The notes below the pieces were generated by a model, which saw only the letters and a list, made by a program, of their open reading frames with translations, was not told the DNA's origin and made no database searches. The position numbers were made by a program, and so were the translations under genes. From Bifidobacterium eulemuris (lineage in GTDB: Bacteria; Actinomycetota; Actinomycetes; Actinomycetales; Bifidobacteriaceae), in the NCBI RefSeq assembly GCF_014898155.1, contig NZ_CP062938.1:2232001-2296000 (forward strand): 64,000 nucleotides of DNA, given 5' to 3'. Positions 17,387-25,259 of this stretch are shown in pieces; position 1 is the stretch's first letter; each line of letters opens with the position of its first letter.

Positions 17387-17959
17387 ATGACATCCACGAC
17401 AATCACCCGTTCCACCGCACGTCCGTTGCCTTCCGTCACCACGCAGGTGTGGGCGACGCTGCTTGCCGTCGTCGGCGCGGTCGCCCTGCCGCAGGTCTTC
17501 CACGTGGCCGGCGCCTCGCTCGGACTCGGCACCGCCCTGGGCGAAACCCTGCTGCCCATGCATCTGCCGGTGCTGCTGGTCGGACTGCTCGCCGGCCCCT
17601 ACGCGGGCGTTGCCGCCGGCGCGCTCGGTCCGCTGGTCAGCTTCGCGCTCTCCGGCATGCCCGGCCCGGCCATGGTGCCGTTCATGATTCTCGAACTGGC
17701 GGCCTACGGTCTGTTCGCTGGGTTCCTGCGCGGTGTGAACCTGCCGACCGTCGTCAAAGTGCTGATCGCGCAGGTCGCCGGCCGTGCGGTGCGCGCCGTG
17801 GCGATTCTCGTCGCCGTGTTCGCGCTGAGCAACACCACCGTGGCCGTCGCCTCCATCTGGACAAGCGTCATCGCCGGACTGCCGGGACTCGTCCTGCAGT
17901 GGGCGATGCTGCCGCTGATCGTATGGCTGGTGGACCGCCGCACGGCCGCGGGCCGGTAA
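17387..17959 (+). CDS. ECF transporter substrate-binding (S) component
   Basis: A 190-residue integral membrane protein with about six hydrophobic segments and little loop sequence, as in S components of energy-coupling-factor vitamin/metabolite importers. The segment LPMHLPVLLVGLLAGPYAGV and the following GALGPLVSFALSGMPG are the H-P-V and G-P-x-x-S helices seen in ECF S proteins of the BioY/ThiT/HmpT type. No EcfA or EcfT gene is adjacent, so it would share a group II energising module encoded elsewhere. Eight bases separate its stop from the DUF1893 gene, indicating an operon. Substrate unknown. Confidence 0.8.
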   Translation: MTSTTITRSTARPLPSVTTQVWATLLAVVGAVALPQVFHVAGASLGLGTALGETLLPMHLPVLLVGLLAGPYAGVAAGALGPLVSFALSGMPGPAMVPFMILELAAYGLFAGFLRGVNLPTVVKVLIAQVAGRAVRAVAILVAVFALSNTTVAVASIWTSVIAGLPGLVLQWAMLPLIVWLVDRRTAAGR

Positions 17960-17967
17960 GAGGCGCG

Positions 17968-18402
17968 ATGTTCGCCGATATCGAACGCGCGAAGGCCGCG
18001 CTCGCCAGCGACCCCACGCTGGGATGCGCGGCCTGCCTCGGCGGGGAGATTGTCACCGGCATGGGCCGGGGAGTCAGGCCGCTGCTGCAATGGCTGGCCA
18101 ACGGGCAGGACATCCATGGATTCTCCGCCGCTGATCGTGTGGTCGGCAAGGCCGCGGCTCTGCTGTATGTCAAGCTCGGCGTGGCCGCCGTCCATGGGCG
18201 GACGATGAGCGAGGCGGGCCTGTCCGTGCTGCAATCCCACGGCATCGAGGCGAGCTATGACGCGCTGGTGCCGATAATCCTCAACCGCACCCACACCGGC
18301 ATGTGTCCGATCGAGGCATCCGTGCAGTCCATCCGCACGCCCGACGAGGCCGAACCCGCCATCCGCGCCGCCGTCGCCAAGCTGATGGCGTCGAATTCGT
18401 AA
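17968..18402 (+). CDS. DUF1893 (TM1506-like) protein
   Basis: A 144-residue cytoplasmic protein of the DUF1893/TM1506 family, assigned from memory to the cytidine-deaminase-like fold group but without a proven reaction. Conserved pieces are RGVRPLLQWL, ADRVVGKAAALLYVKLGV (about 64-81), VLQSHGIEASYDALVPIILNR and TGMCPIEASV near the end. The single Cys in MCP and the Asp-Arg-Val-Val-Gly-Lys helix are family hallmarks. Start at 17968 follows TAAGAGG, 8 bp behind the ECF S gene. The pairing with an S component suggests it acts on the imported compound. Confidence 0.82.
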   Translation: MFADIERAKAALASDPTLGCAACLGGEIVTGMGRGVRPLLQWLANGQDIHGFSAADRVVGKAAALLYVKLGVAAVHGRTMSEAGLSVLQSHGIEASYDALVPIILNRTHTGMCPIEASVQSIRTPDEAEPAIRAAVAKLMASNS

Positions 18403-18671
18403 GATCTTCCATGCGCCGCCGAGCCGTCAAGGTCGTGCTTCGGTCGAGGAGGGCGCGTACACTGGTTCGCTGATTGTGCTGTGAGACGGGTTGCCGCATA
18501 AACCCGCCCCACACGAGGTCCAGCCGGGCGGCCTGCGAAGGCCCGACTCCCGGCGGATCGGCACCTCCCCTCGGGCGGACCCGTGGGGGATGATGCAGGC
18601 GTATCGCACGGCTTCGCGCCGGGCGACGCCCCGACCTATCGCCGATATGCGGCGGCGAACGAGGAACAACA
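18403..18671 (+). other. rplS upstream region
   Basis: 269 bp without a gene. It contains TACACT at 18458, a possible -10, and then a very GC-rich stretch with several short inverted repeats (for example GGGTTGCCGC...GGCGGCCTGCGAAGGC). This could be a structured 5' leader for L19, but I cannot assign a known riboswitch or leader class. Confidence 0.4.
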
Positions 18672-19037
18672 ATGGTTAACGCTATTGAGGCATTCGACGC
18701 CAAGCACGTCAAGCCGGCCGAAGAGATCCCGGCCTTCCGTCCCGGCGACACCGTCGACGTGAACGTGAAGATCAAGGAAGGCAACAATTCCCGTATCCAG
18801 ACCTTCACCGGCGTGGTGATCGCCCGTCAGGGCTCTGGCGTGCGCGAGACCTTCGTGGTGCGCAAGATCAGCTTCGGCACCGGTGTGGAGCGCCGCTTCC
18901 CGCTGCACTCCCCGGCGATCGACTCCATCAAGCTCGTGCGTATGGGCCGTGTGCGCCGCGCCAAGCTCTACTACCTGCGCGCCCTGCGTGGCAAGGCCGC
19001 TCGTATCGTCGAGCGTCGCGACAACTCCGCTAAGTGA
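18672..19037 (+). CDS. rplS: 50S ribosomal protein L19
   Basis: Large-subunit protein at the 30S-50S interface. The 121-residue product has [41 protein letters not shown] and the signature [24 protein letters not shown], all in canonical order and length. A strong terminator follows at 19051. lepB and rnhB lie downstream, as in other actinobacteria. Confidence 0.98.
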   Translation: MVNAIEAFDAKHVKPAEEIPAFRPGDTVDVNVKIKEGNNSRIQTFTGVVIARQGSGVRETFVVRKISFGTGVERRFPLHSPAIDSIKLVRMGRVRRAKLYYLRALRGKAARIVERRDNSAK

Positions 19038-19050
19038 GTTTGTGAAATTC

Positions 19051-19086
19051 AGCCCGGAGGCTTCGGCTTCCGGGCTGTTTTCATTT
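19051..19086 (+). terminator. Rho-independent terminator of rplS
   Basis: AGCCCGGAGGC-TTCG-GCTTCCGGGCT (19051-19076) is a UUCG-capped 11-bp stem with one wobble, followed by GTTTTCATTTT. It begins 13 bp after the rplS stop. Confidence 0.88.
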
Positions 19087-19137
19087 TCGACGGGTATGAT
19101 GGCCCACGGAAACCACAGCGAGCCCATGAGGAGGGAC

Positions 19138-19902
19138 ATGCAGCCGGAGAATCCCACAGGCGACGAAGCGCGCGACGCCCGCACCTTCCAAGTCGCCGAC
19201 CACGGCGTGGACCCGACGCCGGTGCCCCCGCCGGCGACGAACGGCCGGCACGCGGCGGCCCGCGAAGACAGCTTCACTTTCCGTGACATGCTGGTCTGGT
19301 GCGGGGTCCCCATCATCATCGTGCTGCTGTTGCGCATCTTCCTCGTCGGACTGTATACGATTCCCAGCCGCTCCATGATGGACACCATCGAACCCGGCGA
19401 CCGCGTGCTCACCAGCAAACTCAGCCCCGGCGTCTTCAGTCTCCAGCGCGGCGACGTGATTGTGTTCCACGATCCGGCCAACTGGCTGAGCAGTGAGCAG
19501 AGCAGCGACATCGTCGGCGACTATCTCATCAAACGTCTGATCGGCCTACCCGGCGATGTGGTCGCCTGCGAGGGGCCAGGCGAGCCCGTCACTATCAACG
19601 GCGTGGCCATCAACGAGACGAGCTACATCCGCCCCGGCGTGGACCCCTCCAGCTTCGCGTTCAGTGTGACCGTCACCGAAGGGCATGTGTTCGTCATGGG
19701 CGACAACCGTTCCAATTCCGCGGATTCCCGCTTCCATCAGGACGATGGTTCGAACGGGCTGGTGCCCATCAGCGATGTGGTCGGCGTGGGAGTGGTGCGC
19801 TACTGGCCGTTGAACCGCATCGGTCTGCTGGACGCGCATCATGAGGTATTCGCCGACGTGCCCGACGGTGATACGTCCGATGCCGCCGGAGCGTCGCAAT
19901 GA
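19138..19902 (+). CDS. lepB: Signal peptidase I
   Basis: Membrane serine protease that removes signal peptides from exported proteins. The 254-residue product has a disordered N-terminus and one transmembrane segment (about 51-72). It then has box B SRSMMDTIEPGDRV with nucleophile Ser79, box D GDYLIKRLIGLPGD with general-base Lys132, and box E VFVMGDNRSNSADSR. The start at 19138 is preceded by GAGGAGGG; the frame is open further upstream through the rplS terminator, which cannot be coding. Its stop overlaps the rnhB start (ATGA). Confidence 0.95.
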   Translation: MQPENPTGDEARDARTFQVADHGVDPTPVPPPATNGRHAAAREDSFTFRDMLVWCGVPIIIVLLLRIFLVGLYTIPSRSMMDTIEPGDRVLTSKLSPGVFSLQRGDVIVFHDPANWLSSEQSSDIVGDYLIKRLIGLPGDVVACEGPGEPVTINGVAINETSYIRPGVDPSSFAFSVTVTEGHVFVMGDNRSNSADSRFHQDDGSNGLVPISDVVGVGVVRYWPLNRIGLLDAHHEVFADVPDGDTSDAAGASQ

Positions 19903-20747
19903 GCGTCTCCGTGACGCCCACGCTCGACCTGGAACGCCAGCTCGCGTCCCGTGGTTTCGACCTGATCGTAGGATTCGACGAGGTCGGGCGCGGCGCGCTC
20001 GCCGGCCCGGTGATGGTCGGCTGCGCCGCGATCTGGGCGCGGGACCTGCCCACATTGGAGATTCCCTCCGGCGTGGCCGATTCCAAAATGCTCACCGAGC
20101 ATCGCCGTGAAGCCATGTTCGACGAACTCTGCGCATGGCCTGCCGCCTACGCGGTCGGGCAGGCCAGCAACACGGAAATCGACGAGTGGGGCATCACCTA
20201 TGCGCTGGGCGTGGCCGCCTTGCGCGCCCTCAACCAGGTCGAACGTGACTTGGGGCTCGGCGACGGCGCAGGTGTGGGGGCCAGCGAGCCAGCCGGTTTC
20301 GTGGATGGCGCGGCGGCCGTGGGCGTCATGGAAACCGGCTCGAACGCCCCGGACGTTTCGGCTGCGCGAAACGGACGCGGCGGTCGCGACGAGTTCGGCG
20401 TCGTGGATTTGTTCGACAGATCCAATGTGCGCGTGGGCGCGATCCTCGACGGTCCCAGCGACTACATCACCAAAGCGCTTAACACCTTCGACGCACCATC
20501 CGTGCCGATTCCCGCGCAGGTGACCACCAAAGTCAAAGGCGACCAGCATTGCGCCACGGTCGCCGCGGCGGCAGTGATCGCCAAAGTGACGCGCGACCGT
20601 CTGATGACCTCGATCGCGCAGGGCAATCCGCGCTACGCACCCTACGAATGGGCTCATAACAAGGGATATGGTTCCGCCGCGCACCGCGCCGCCATCGCCG
20701 AGCATGGCGTCACTCCCTTGCATCGCGTCAGCTGGAAACTGCGGTAA
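19899..20747 (+). CDS. rnhB: Ribonuclease HII
   Basis: Cleaves RNA in RNA-DNA hybrids and removes misincorporated ribonucleotides. The 282-residue product has the N-terminal GFDEVGRGALAGPVMVG with the catalytic Asp-Glu pair, VADSKML, a later ILDGPSDYITKAL, and KGDQHCATVAAAAVIAKVTRDR plus YEWAHNKGYGSAAHR. It is about 60-80 residues longer than usual because of a Gly/Ala-rich insert (about residues 122-185) between conserved blocks, probably a surface loop. Overlaps lepB by four bases, so translation is coupled. Confidence 0.95.
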   Translation: MSVSVTPTLDLERQLASRGFDLIVGFDEVGRGALAGPVMVGCAAIWARDLPTLEIPSGVADSKMLTEHRREAMFDELCAWPAAYAVGQASNTEIDEWGITYALGVAALRALNQVERDLGLGDGAGVGASEPAGFVDGAAAVGVMETGSNAPDVSAARNGRGGRDEFGVVDLFDRSNVRVGAILDGPSDYITKALNTFDAPSVPIPAQVTTKVKGDQHCATVAAAAVIAKVTRDRLMTSIAQGNPRYAPYEWAHNKGYGSAAHRAAIAEHGVTPLHRVSWKLR

Positions 20748-20786
20748 TCCCACCTCGGGCCGGACGCGTCTTCACTGAGGGAGCGC

Positions 20787-20891
20787 GAGTTTGGTGTGGC
20801 CGGTTCGCCCGATTGAGCCGATTTCGCACACCAAACTTGAAAATCAATCGTTTTACCTGGGCGAGGCTCGGCGAGTCGACACACCAAACTC
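20787..20891. repeat. 105-bp GAGTTTGGTGTGT element, copy 2 (reverse)
   Basis: Same 105-bp length as the copies at 11417 and 58692 but in opposite orientation: GAGTTTGGTGTG at 20787, CACACCAAACTT at 20827 and ACACACCAAACTCG ending at 20891, with the two like-oriented motifs again 53 bp apart. AATCAATCGTTTTA is the counterpart of AAAACGTTTGATT. It lies between rnhB and the arabinose regulator. Confidence 0.9.
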
Positions 20892-20968
20892 GAAAATCGC
20901 CTGCCGTGAGGTCGTCTGGCTGCGTTATGTAACGCGGGGTATACGGAGCGCACGGTTGGGATGTACAA

Positions 20969-20985
20969 TTGTGAGCGTTCACGTT
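20969..20985 (+). promoter_or_regulatory. LacI-type operator before the arabinose regulator
   Basis: TTGTGAGCGTTCACGTT is a near-perfect dyad (GTGAGC/GTTCAC) overlapping TACAAT at 20964-20969, a likely -10 box. It resembles the two sites before araB at 22246 and 22289, indicating autoregulation. Site identity is inferred from similarity. Confidence 0.75.
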
Positions 20986-21111
20986 TTTGGGTGCGGGACG
21001 CGACGGGCTCGCATTGCCATGAGCGACGAGTACGGGCGTCGCCTGCGAGATTCGCGCAACGCCGTTCGCAAACGTGTTCGTGCAGTGTCGCCCAGCGGGG
21101 AGGATCGGGAT

Positions 21112-22227
21112 ATGGCAGCAAACCGCACAACAGGCAAACGGCCTTCGATGTTCGAGGTGGCCAAACTCGCCGGCGTGAGCCATCAGACCGTCTCCCGCGT
21201 GATCAACGACTCGCCCGACGTCTCCGACGCGACGCGCGCCCGCGTGCAGGAGGCCATCAAACAACTCGGCTATCGCCCCTCGAATTCGGCCCGAGCACTG
21301 GCCTCGCGCCGCTCGCGCACCATCGGCCTGATCGCCGGCGGTCTCAAATTCTTCGGCCCGATCTCCGCCATCACCTCCATCGAGTCGATGGCGCGCGACC
21401 ACGGCCTGTTCATGTCGGTGATGATGGTGCATGAGGCCCTGTGCACGCAGGCCGACTTCAACAACCTCACCGACACATTCAACGAGCAGAACGTGGACGC
21501 GTTCATCTTCCTGACGCCGACCGACGTGATGTTCGCTGCCGCCTGCCGGGTCAAGGTGAGCCAGCCGCGCGTGATCGTCACCTCCACGCACGGGCAGATG
21601 ACGGTGCGTGAGGGACTGGGCCTGATCTCCGCGCCCGACCGCCGCCGCACCGCACTGGTCGGCATCGACCAATGGGGCGCGATGGCCGACGTGGTGCGGC
21701 TGCTGGTCGAATACGGGCATAAAAGCGCCGTGTATTTCGCCGGGCCCAACGAATGGCGCGACGCCCACACCCGTTTGGACGCGTGGCGCAAGCTTTCCGC
21801 GGCCAGCTCCATCGACATGCGGGTGGTGCGTTGCCATACGTGGGATTCCTCCGAGGCGTACGCGCAGATGAACCATATGATCGACGAATACGGTCGCGAC
21901 GGCGTCGCCCTGCCCACGGTGGTGGTGACCGCGAACGACAGCCAGGCCGTCGGCGTCGCCCGCGCCCTGCACGAGCATGGGCTGCGCATTCCGCAGGATG
22001 TGAGTCTGGTCGGATTCGACGACATGGCCGCCATGGACAATATGTATCCGCCGTTGACCACCGTGCGCCCCGATTTCGAAGGGCTGGGCGTGGCCGCCAT
22101 GCGCGAGGTGCTGCGGTTGCTGGGGGAGGGCGCGGACTCGACGTTCCTGACCAGCCAGCATGGCGTGGGGCTTATTCCCGCCGAAGTGGTCAACCGCCGT
22201 TCGCTGGGCCCCGCTCCGCGCCGGTAA
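21112..22227 (+). CDS. LacI-family regulator of the arabinose operon
   Basis: A 371-residue repressor. The N-terminal helix-turn-helix and hinge read MFEVAKLAGVSHQTVSRVIN, then GYRPSNSARALASRRSRTIGLI; the rest is the periplasmic-binding-protein-like sensor domain ending SLVGFDDMAAMDNMYPPLTTV. The ATG at 21112 follows GGGGAGGATC and puts the HTH at residue 12. It lies immediately upstream of araB in the same direction, with matching operators on both sides of the gene. The effector is presumably L-arabinose or a pathway intermediate; this is inferred from the neighbours. Confidence 0.9.
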   Translation: MAANRTTGKRPSMFEVAKLAGVSHQTVSRVINDSPDVSDATRARVQEAIKQLGYRPSNSARALASRRSRTIGLIAGGLKFFGPISAITSIESMARDHGLFMSVMMVHEALCTQADFNNLTDTFNEQNVDAFIFLTPTDVMFAAACRVKVSQPRVIVTSTHGQMTVREGLGLISAPDRRRTALVGIDQWGAMADVVRLLVEYGHKSAVYFAGPNEWRDAHTRLDAWRKLSAASSIDMRVVRCHTWDSSEAYAQMNHMIDEYGRDGVALPTVVVTANDSQAVGVARALHEHGLRIPQDVSLVGFDDMAAMDNMYPPLTTVRPDFEGLGVAAMREVLRLLGEGADSTFLTSQHGVGLIPAEVVNRRSLGPAPRR

Positions 22228-22245
22228 TGTGAGGACACGACGAGG

Positions 22246-22303
22246 TTGTGAACGCTCACAGGAACCGGTACAATGTGTATCGGCAAGATTGTGAGCGCTA
22301 ACA
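22246..22303 (+). promoter_or_regulatory. araB promoter with two LacI-type operators
   Basis: Operator 1 is TTGTGAACGCTCACA (22246-22260), operator 2 is TTGTGAGCGCTAACA (22289-22303). The promoter TTGTGA (22246-22251), 17 bp, TACAAT (22269-22274) has its -35 inside operator 1; operator 2 lies just downstream of the -10. Both share the core of the site at 20969. The sites are 43 bp apart, about four helical turns, fitting cooperative binding. Confidence 0.8.
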
Positions 22304-22389
22304 GCACATCCGAGGACGGGAAGCTGCGGGCGCCAAAAGAACCAGCGATCACCGCGGATGGCCGCGCGATCAACCAAAGGAGTCCACAC

Positions 22390-24026
22390 ATGGCAGCAAC
22401 AGAGAATGCCGCTGAGCAGGTCGCCACCATCGCCGAGAAGATCCGCGCGGGCAAAACCTCGCTCGGCATCGAATTCGGATCCACCCGCATCAAGGCGGTG
22501 CTTATCGACGACACCTACGCCACCATCGCCTCCGGCGACTTCGGATGGGCCAGCCATCTGGAAGACGGCCTGTGGAGCTATTCCATCGACGAGATCTGGA
22601 CCGGCCTGCAAACCGCCTACTCCGCCATGGCCAACGACGTCGAACGCGCCTACGGCGAAAAACTCACCCACGTGGGCCATATCGGCTTCTCCGCCATGAT
22701 GCACGGCTACCTCGCCTTCGACGAAGCCGGCGAACTGCTCGTGCCCTTCCGCACCTGGCAGAACACCAACACCCACGAGGCGCACGAGAAGCTTTCCGAA
22801 CTGTTCCAATACAACATCCCCGAACGCTGGAGCATCGCGCATCTTTATCAGGCCGTGCTCAACAACGAGGAGCATGTCGGCAAGGTCGCCTTCTTCACCA
22901 CGCTCGCCGGCTATGTGCACTGGAAGCTCACCGGCAAGAAGGTGCTTGGCGTGGGCGATGCCTCCGGCATGTTCCCCATCGACCCCGCCACCCGCACGTG
23001 GGAGACCGAATTCGTCAAGCAGTTCAACGCGCTGCCCGAGGTCGCAGCCCAGCCGTGGTCGCTTGAGGATTTGCTGCCCGAACCGCTGGTCGCCGGCACC
23101 CCCGCCGGTGAACTAACCGCCGAAGGCGCGGCCTTGCTCGATCCGACCGGAACCCTGCAGCCGGGCGTCGTGTTCGCCCCGCCGGAAGGCGACGCCGGCA
23201 CCGGCATGGTCGCCACCAACTCCGTGCGCGTGCGCACCGGCAACGTCTCCGCCGGCACCTCGATCTTCGCGATGGTCGTGCTGGAGCGCAAGCTGGAACG
23301 CCTGCACCCCGAAGTCGATCTCGTCACCACCCCGGCCGGCGACCTCGCGGGCATGAGCCACGCCAACAACTTCACCTCCGACCTCAACGCCTGGGTCGGA
23401 CTCTTCGGCCAGTTCGCCGAAGCGCTCGGCACCCCCGTCGACGTCGGCACCCTGTACGGCACGCTGTTCCGCGCGGCCATCGCCGACGACGTGGACCGCA
23501 ACGCCGGCGGCCTCATCAACTATCCGTTCCGCGCCGGCGAATTCCTCGCCGGACTGCCCGAAGGCCGCCTCGTCTTCGCCCGCGGTCCGGAAGCCAACAT
23601 GAACCTCGGTAACTTCATGCGCGCCCAGCTGTTCTCCGCGTTCTCCCCGGTCAAAATCGGCATGGACGTGATGACCAAGGACGAACACGTGCAGGTCGAC
23701 TCCCTCGTGGGCCACGGCGGCATCTTCGCCACCCCAAGGTCGCGCAGAAGATCCTCGCCGCCGCGTTCAACACCCCCATCAAGGTGATGGCCACCGCCGC
23801 CGAAGGCGGCGCATGGGGCATGGCCGTGCTCGCCGACTACCTGTGGCACGCCGACACCGCCCTCGACGCCTACCTCGACGAGCGCGTCTTCGCCGACGCG
23901 GCCTCCATCACCGAGGCCCCGGACACCCAGGACGTGGTCGGATTCGAAGACTTCTTCGACCGCTTCACCAAGGGGCTGCCGATTGAACACGCCGCCATCG
24001 CCGCCATCCCGCTGGAAGAGCGGTGA
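22390..24026 (+). pseudogene. araB: Ribulokinase, frameshifted
   Basis: FGGY-family sugar kinase that phosphorylates L-ribulose in arabinose catabolism. From ATG 22390 (AAAGGAG upstream) the frame reads the ATP-binding start SLGIEFGSTRIKAVLIDD and the long FGGY N- and C-domains up to LVGHGGIFATP. At about 23732-23736 a run CACCCCAAGG appears to lack one C. The frame then turns into unrelated residues and stops at 23787, while the true continuation (KVAQKILAAAFNTPIKVMATAAEGGAWGMAVLA in family order) is in the next frame and ends at 24026. The interrupted product would lose about 95 C-terminal residues, including the GAWGMA nucleotide-binding segment. A genuine mutation or a sequencing error are both possible. 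Confidence 0.85.
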
Positions 24027-24030
24027 TGGA

Positions 24031-24098
24031 GTGTCATCCGCGTTGCTCCTCGGTCGACATACCTTCGTATGCCTTCCCTCGGTGCGCCTTGATGACAC
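24031..24098. repeat. 68-bp ara intercistronic inverted repeat, copy 1
   Basis: Outer arms GTGTCATC / GATGACAC, inner core GACATACCTTCGTATGCC. It starts 5 bp after the araB stop. A copy of identical length follows araD (25011-25078), and a related hairpin follows araA. Confidence 0.88.
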
Positions 24099-24147
24099 AC
24101 ACACATCACCGCCTCCCAGCGCTGGAGCGCCCTCCACTCCCAGTCGA

Positions 24148-24256
24148 GATGCTTCGACTCCGGCTCCGCCTCCGCTCAGCATGACGGAACGAAGCCTATA
24201 ACTGAACATCGTCATCCTGAGCGGAGCGCAGCGGAGTCGAAGGATCTCCAAGCCTC
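24148..24256. repeat. CTGAGCGGAG-family repeat between araB and araD
   Basis: Two oppositely oriented arms: TCGAGATGCTTCGACTCCGG ... CTCAGCATGACG near 24148-24185 and CGTCATCCTGAGCGGAGC...CGAAGGATCTCC at 24211-24251. The same family occurs at six other intergenic sites in the window. Confidence 0.85.
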
Positions 24257-24308
24257 CCAGACATTCCGCTCAGCACACCAGTCCAATCCCAACAAGGAAG
24301 GAACAACA

Positions 24309-25001
24309 ATGGCAACTTTGGCTGATTACGGTCCCGAAGTGCGCGCCGAAGTCAAGCAGGTGCGCGAGATCGTCGCCACCCTGCACGACCAGCTCATCAA
24401 GTGGAACCTCGTCGTGTGGACCGCGGGCAACGTGTCCCAGCGTCTGAAAACCGCCGACCTGTTCGTGATCAAGCCCTCCGGCCTGCGCTACGAATACCTC
24501 ACCCCGAGCTCCATGGTCGTGTGCGACCTCGACGGCAACGTCGTCGACGGCTCCGAAGCCCCGTCCTCCGACACCGCCTCCCACGCCTACATCTACCGCC
24601 ACATGCCCGACGTGTACGGCGTGGTGCACACCCACTCCACCTACGCCACCGCCTGGGCCGCCACCGGCCAGAACGTGCCGTGCGGCCTGACCATGATGGG
24701 CGACGAGTTCGGCGGCGAAGTCCCCGTCGGCCCCTTCCGCCTCATCGGCTCCGAAGCCATCGGCGAAGGCGTCGTCGAAACGCTCAAGAAGTACCCCAAG
24801 TCCCCGGCCGTCCTCATGCAGAACCACGGCCCCTTCACCATCGGCAAGGACGCGGAGGGCGCCGTCAAAGCCGCCGCCATGACCGAAGAGGTCGCGCACA
24901 CCATGTGGGCCGCCAAGCAGCTCGGCGAGATCATCCCGATCGCGCAGGAAGACATCGATAAGCTGAACGACCGCTACCAAAACGTCTACGGCCAGCACTG
25001 A
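24309..25001 (+). CDS. araD: L-ribulose-5-phosphate 4-epimerase
   Basis: Class II aldolase-fold enzyme that converts L-ribulose 5-phosphate to D-xylulose 5-phosphate, the entry to the phosphoketolase pathway. The 230-residue product has NLVVWTAGNVSQRL (phosphate-binding loop), KPSGLRYEYLTPSSMVV, and the zinc-binding VVHTHSTYATAWAA with its His-x-His pair, plus a later QNHGPFTIG His. Length is normal. AAGGAAGGAACAAC precedes the start. Lies between araB and araA with repeat-rich spacers on both sides. Confidence 0.96.
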   Translation: MATLADYGPEVRAEVKQVREIVATLHDQLIKWNLVVWTAGNVSQRLKTADLFVIKPSGLRYEYLTPSSMVVCDLDGNVVDGSEAPSSDTASHAYIYRHMPDVYGVVHTHSTYATAWAATGQNVPCGLTMMGDEFGGEVPVGPFRLIGSEAIGEGVVETLKKYPKSPAVLMQNHGPFTIGKDAEGAVKAAAMTEEVAHTMWAAKQLGEIIPIAQEDIDKLNDRYQNVYGQH

Positions 25002-25010
25002 CGCAATGGA

Positions 25011-25078
25011 GTGTCATCTGCGTTGCTCCTCGGTCGACGTACCTTTGTACGCCTTCCCTCGGTGCGCCTTGATGACAC
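25011..25078. repeat. 68-bp ara intercistronic inverted repeat, copy 2
   Basis: Nearly identical to 24031-24098: same outer arms and core GACGTACCTTTGTACGCC, where the changes in the two half-cores are compensatory (CATAC/GTATG becomes CGTAC/GTACG). It starts 10 bp after the araD stop. Confidence 0.9.
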
Positions 25079-25126
25079 ACGCATTGCGCCAATGCTTACA
25101 GCACCAGTCTGATGGCGACATATCGT

Positions 25127-25212
25127 CATCCTGAGCGGAGGCCTGGCCGGAGTCGAAGGATCCCGGCCATGAACTGGCGGCAGATGCCTCGACTGCGCTC
25201 GGCATGACGAAT
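25127..25212. repeat. CTGAGCGGAG-family repeat between araD and araA
   Basis: CGTCATCCTGAGCGGAGGCC...GGAGTCGAAGGATCCC followed by GATGCCTCGACTGCGCTCGG and CATGACG, forming one imperfect hairpin. Ends about 48 bp before the araA start. Confidence 0.85.
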
Positions 25213-25259
25213 AATTCGATAACGCAACAACCCAATCACAACGAAGTAAGGAACAACCC

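Noticed and set aside
18403..18671. Riboswitch before rplS
   Set aside because: GC-rich hairpins are present but I recognise no conserved aptamer core.
20728..22920. 730-codon minus-strand open frame opposite the arabinose regulator and araB
   Set aside because: It is the antisense shadow of conserved plus-strand genes; its translation is His/Ala/Gly-rich without domains.
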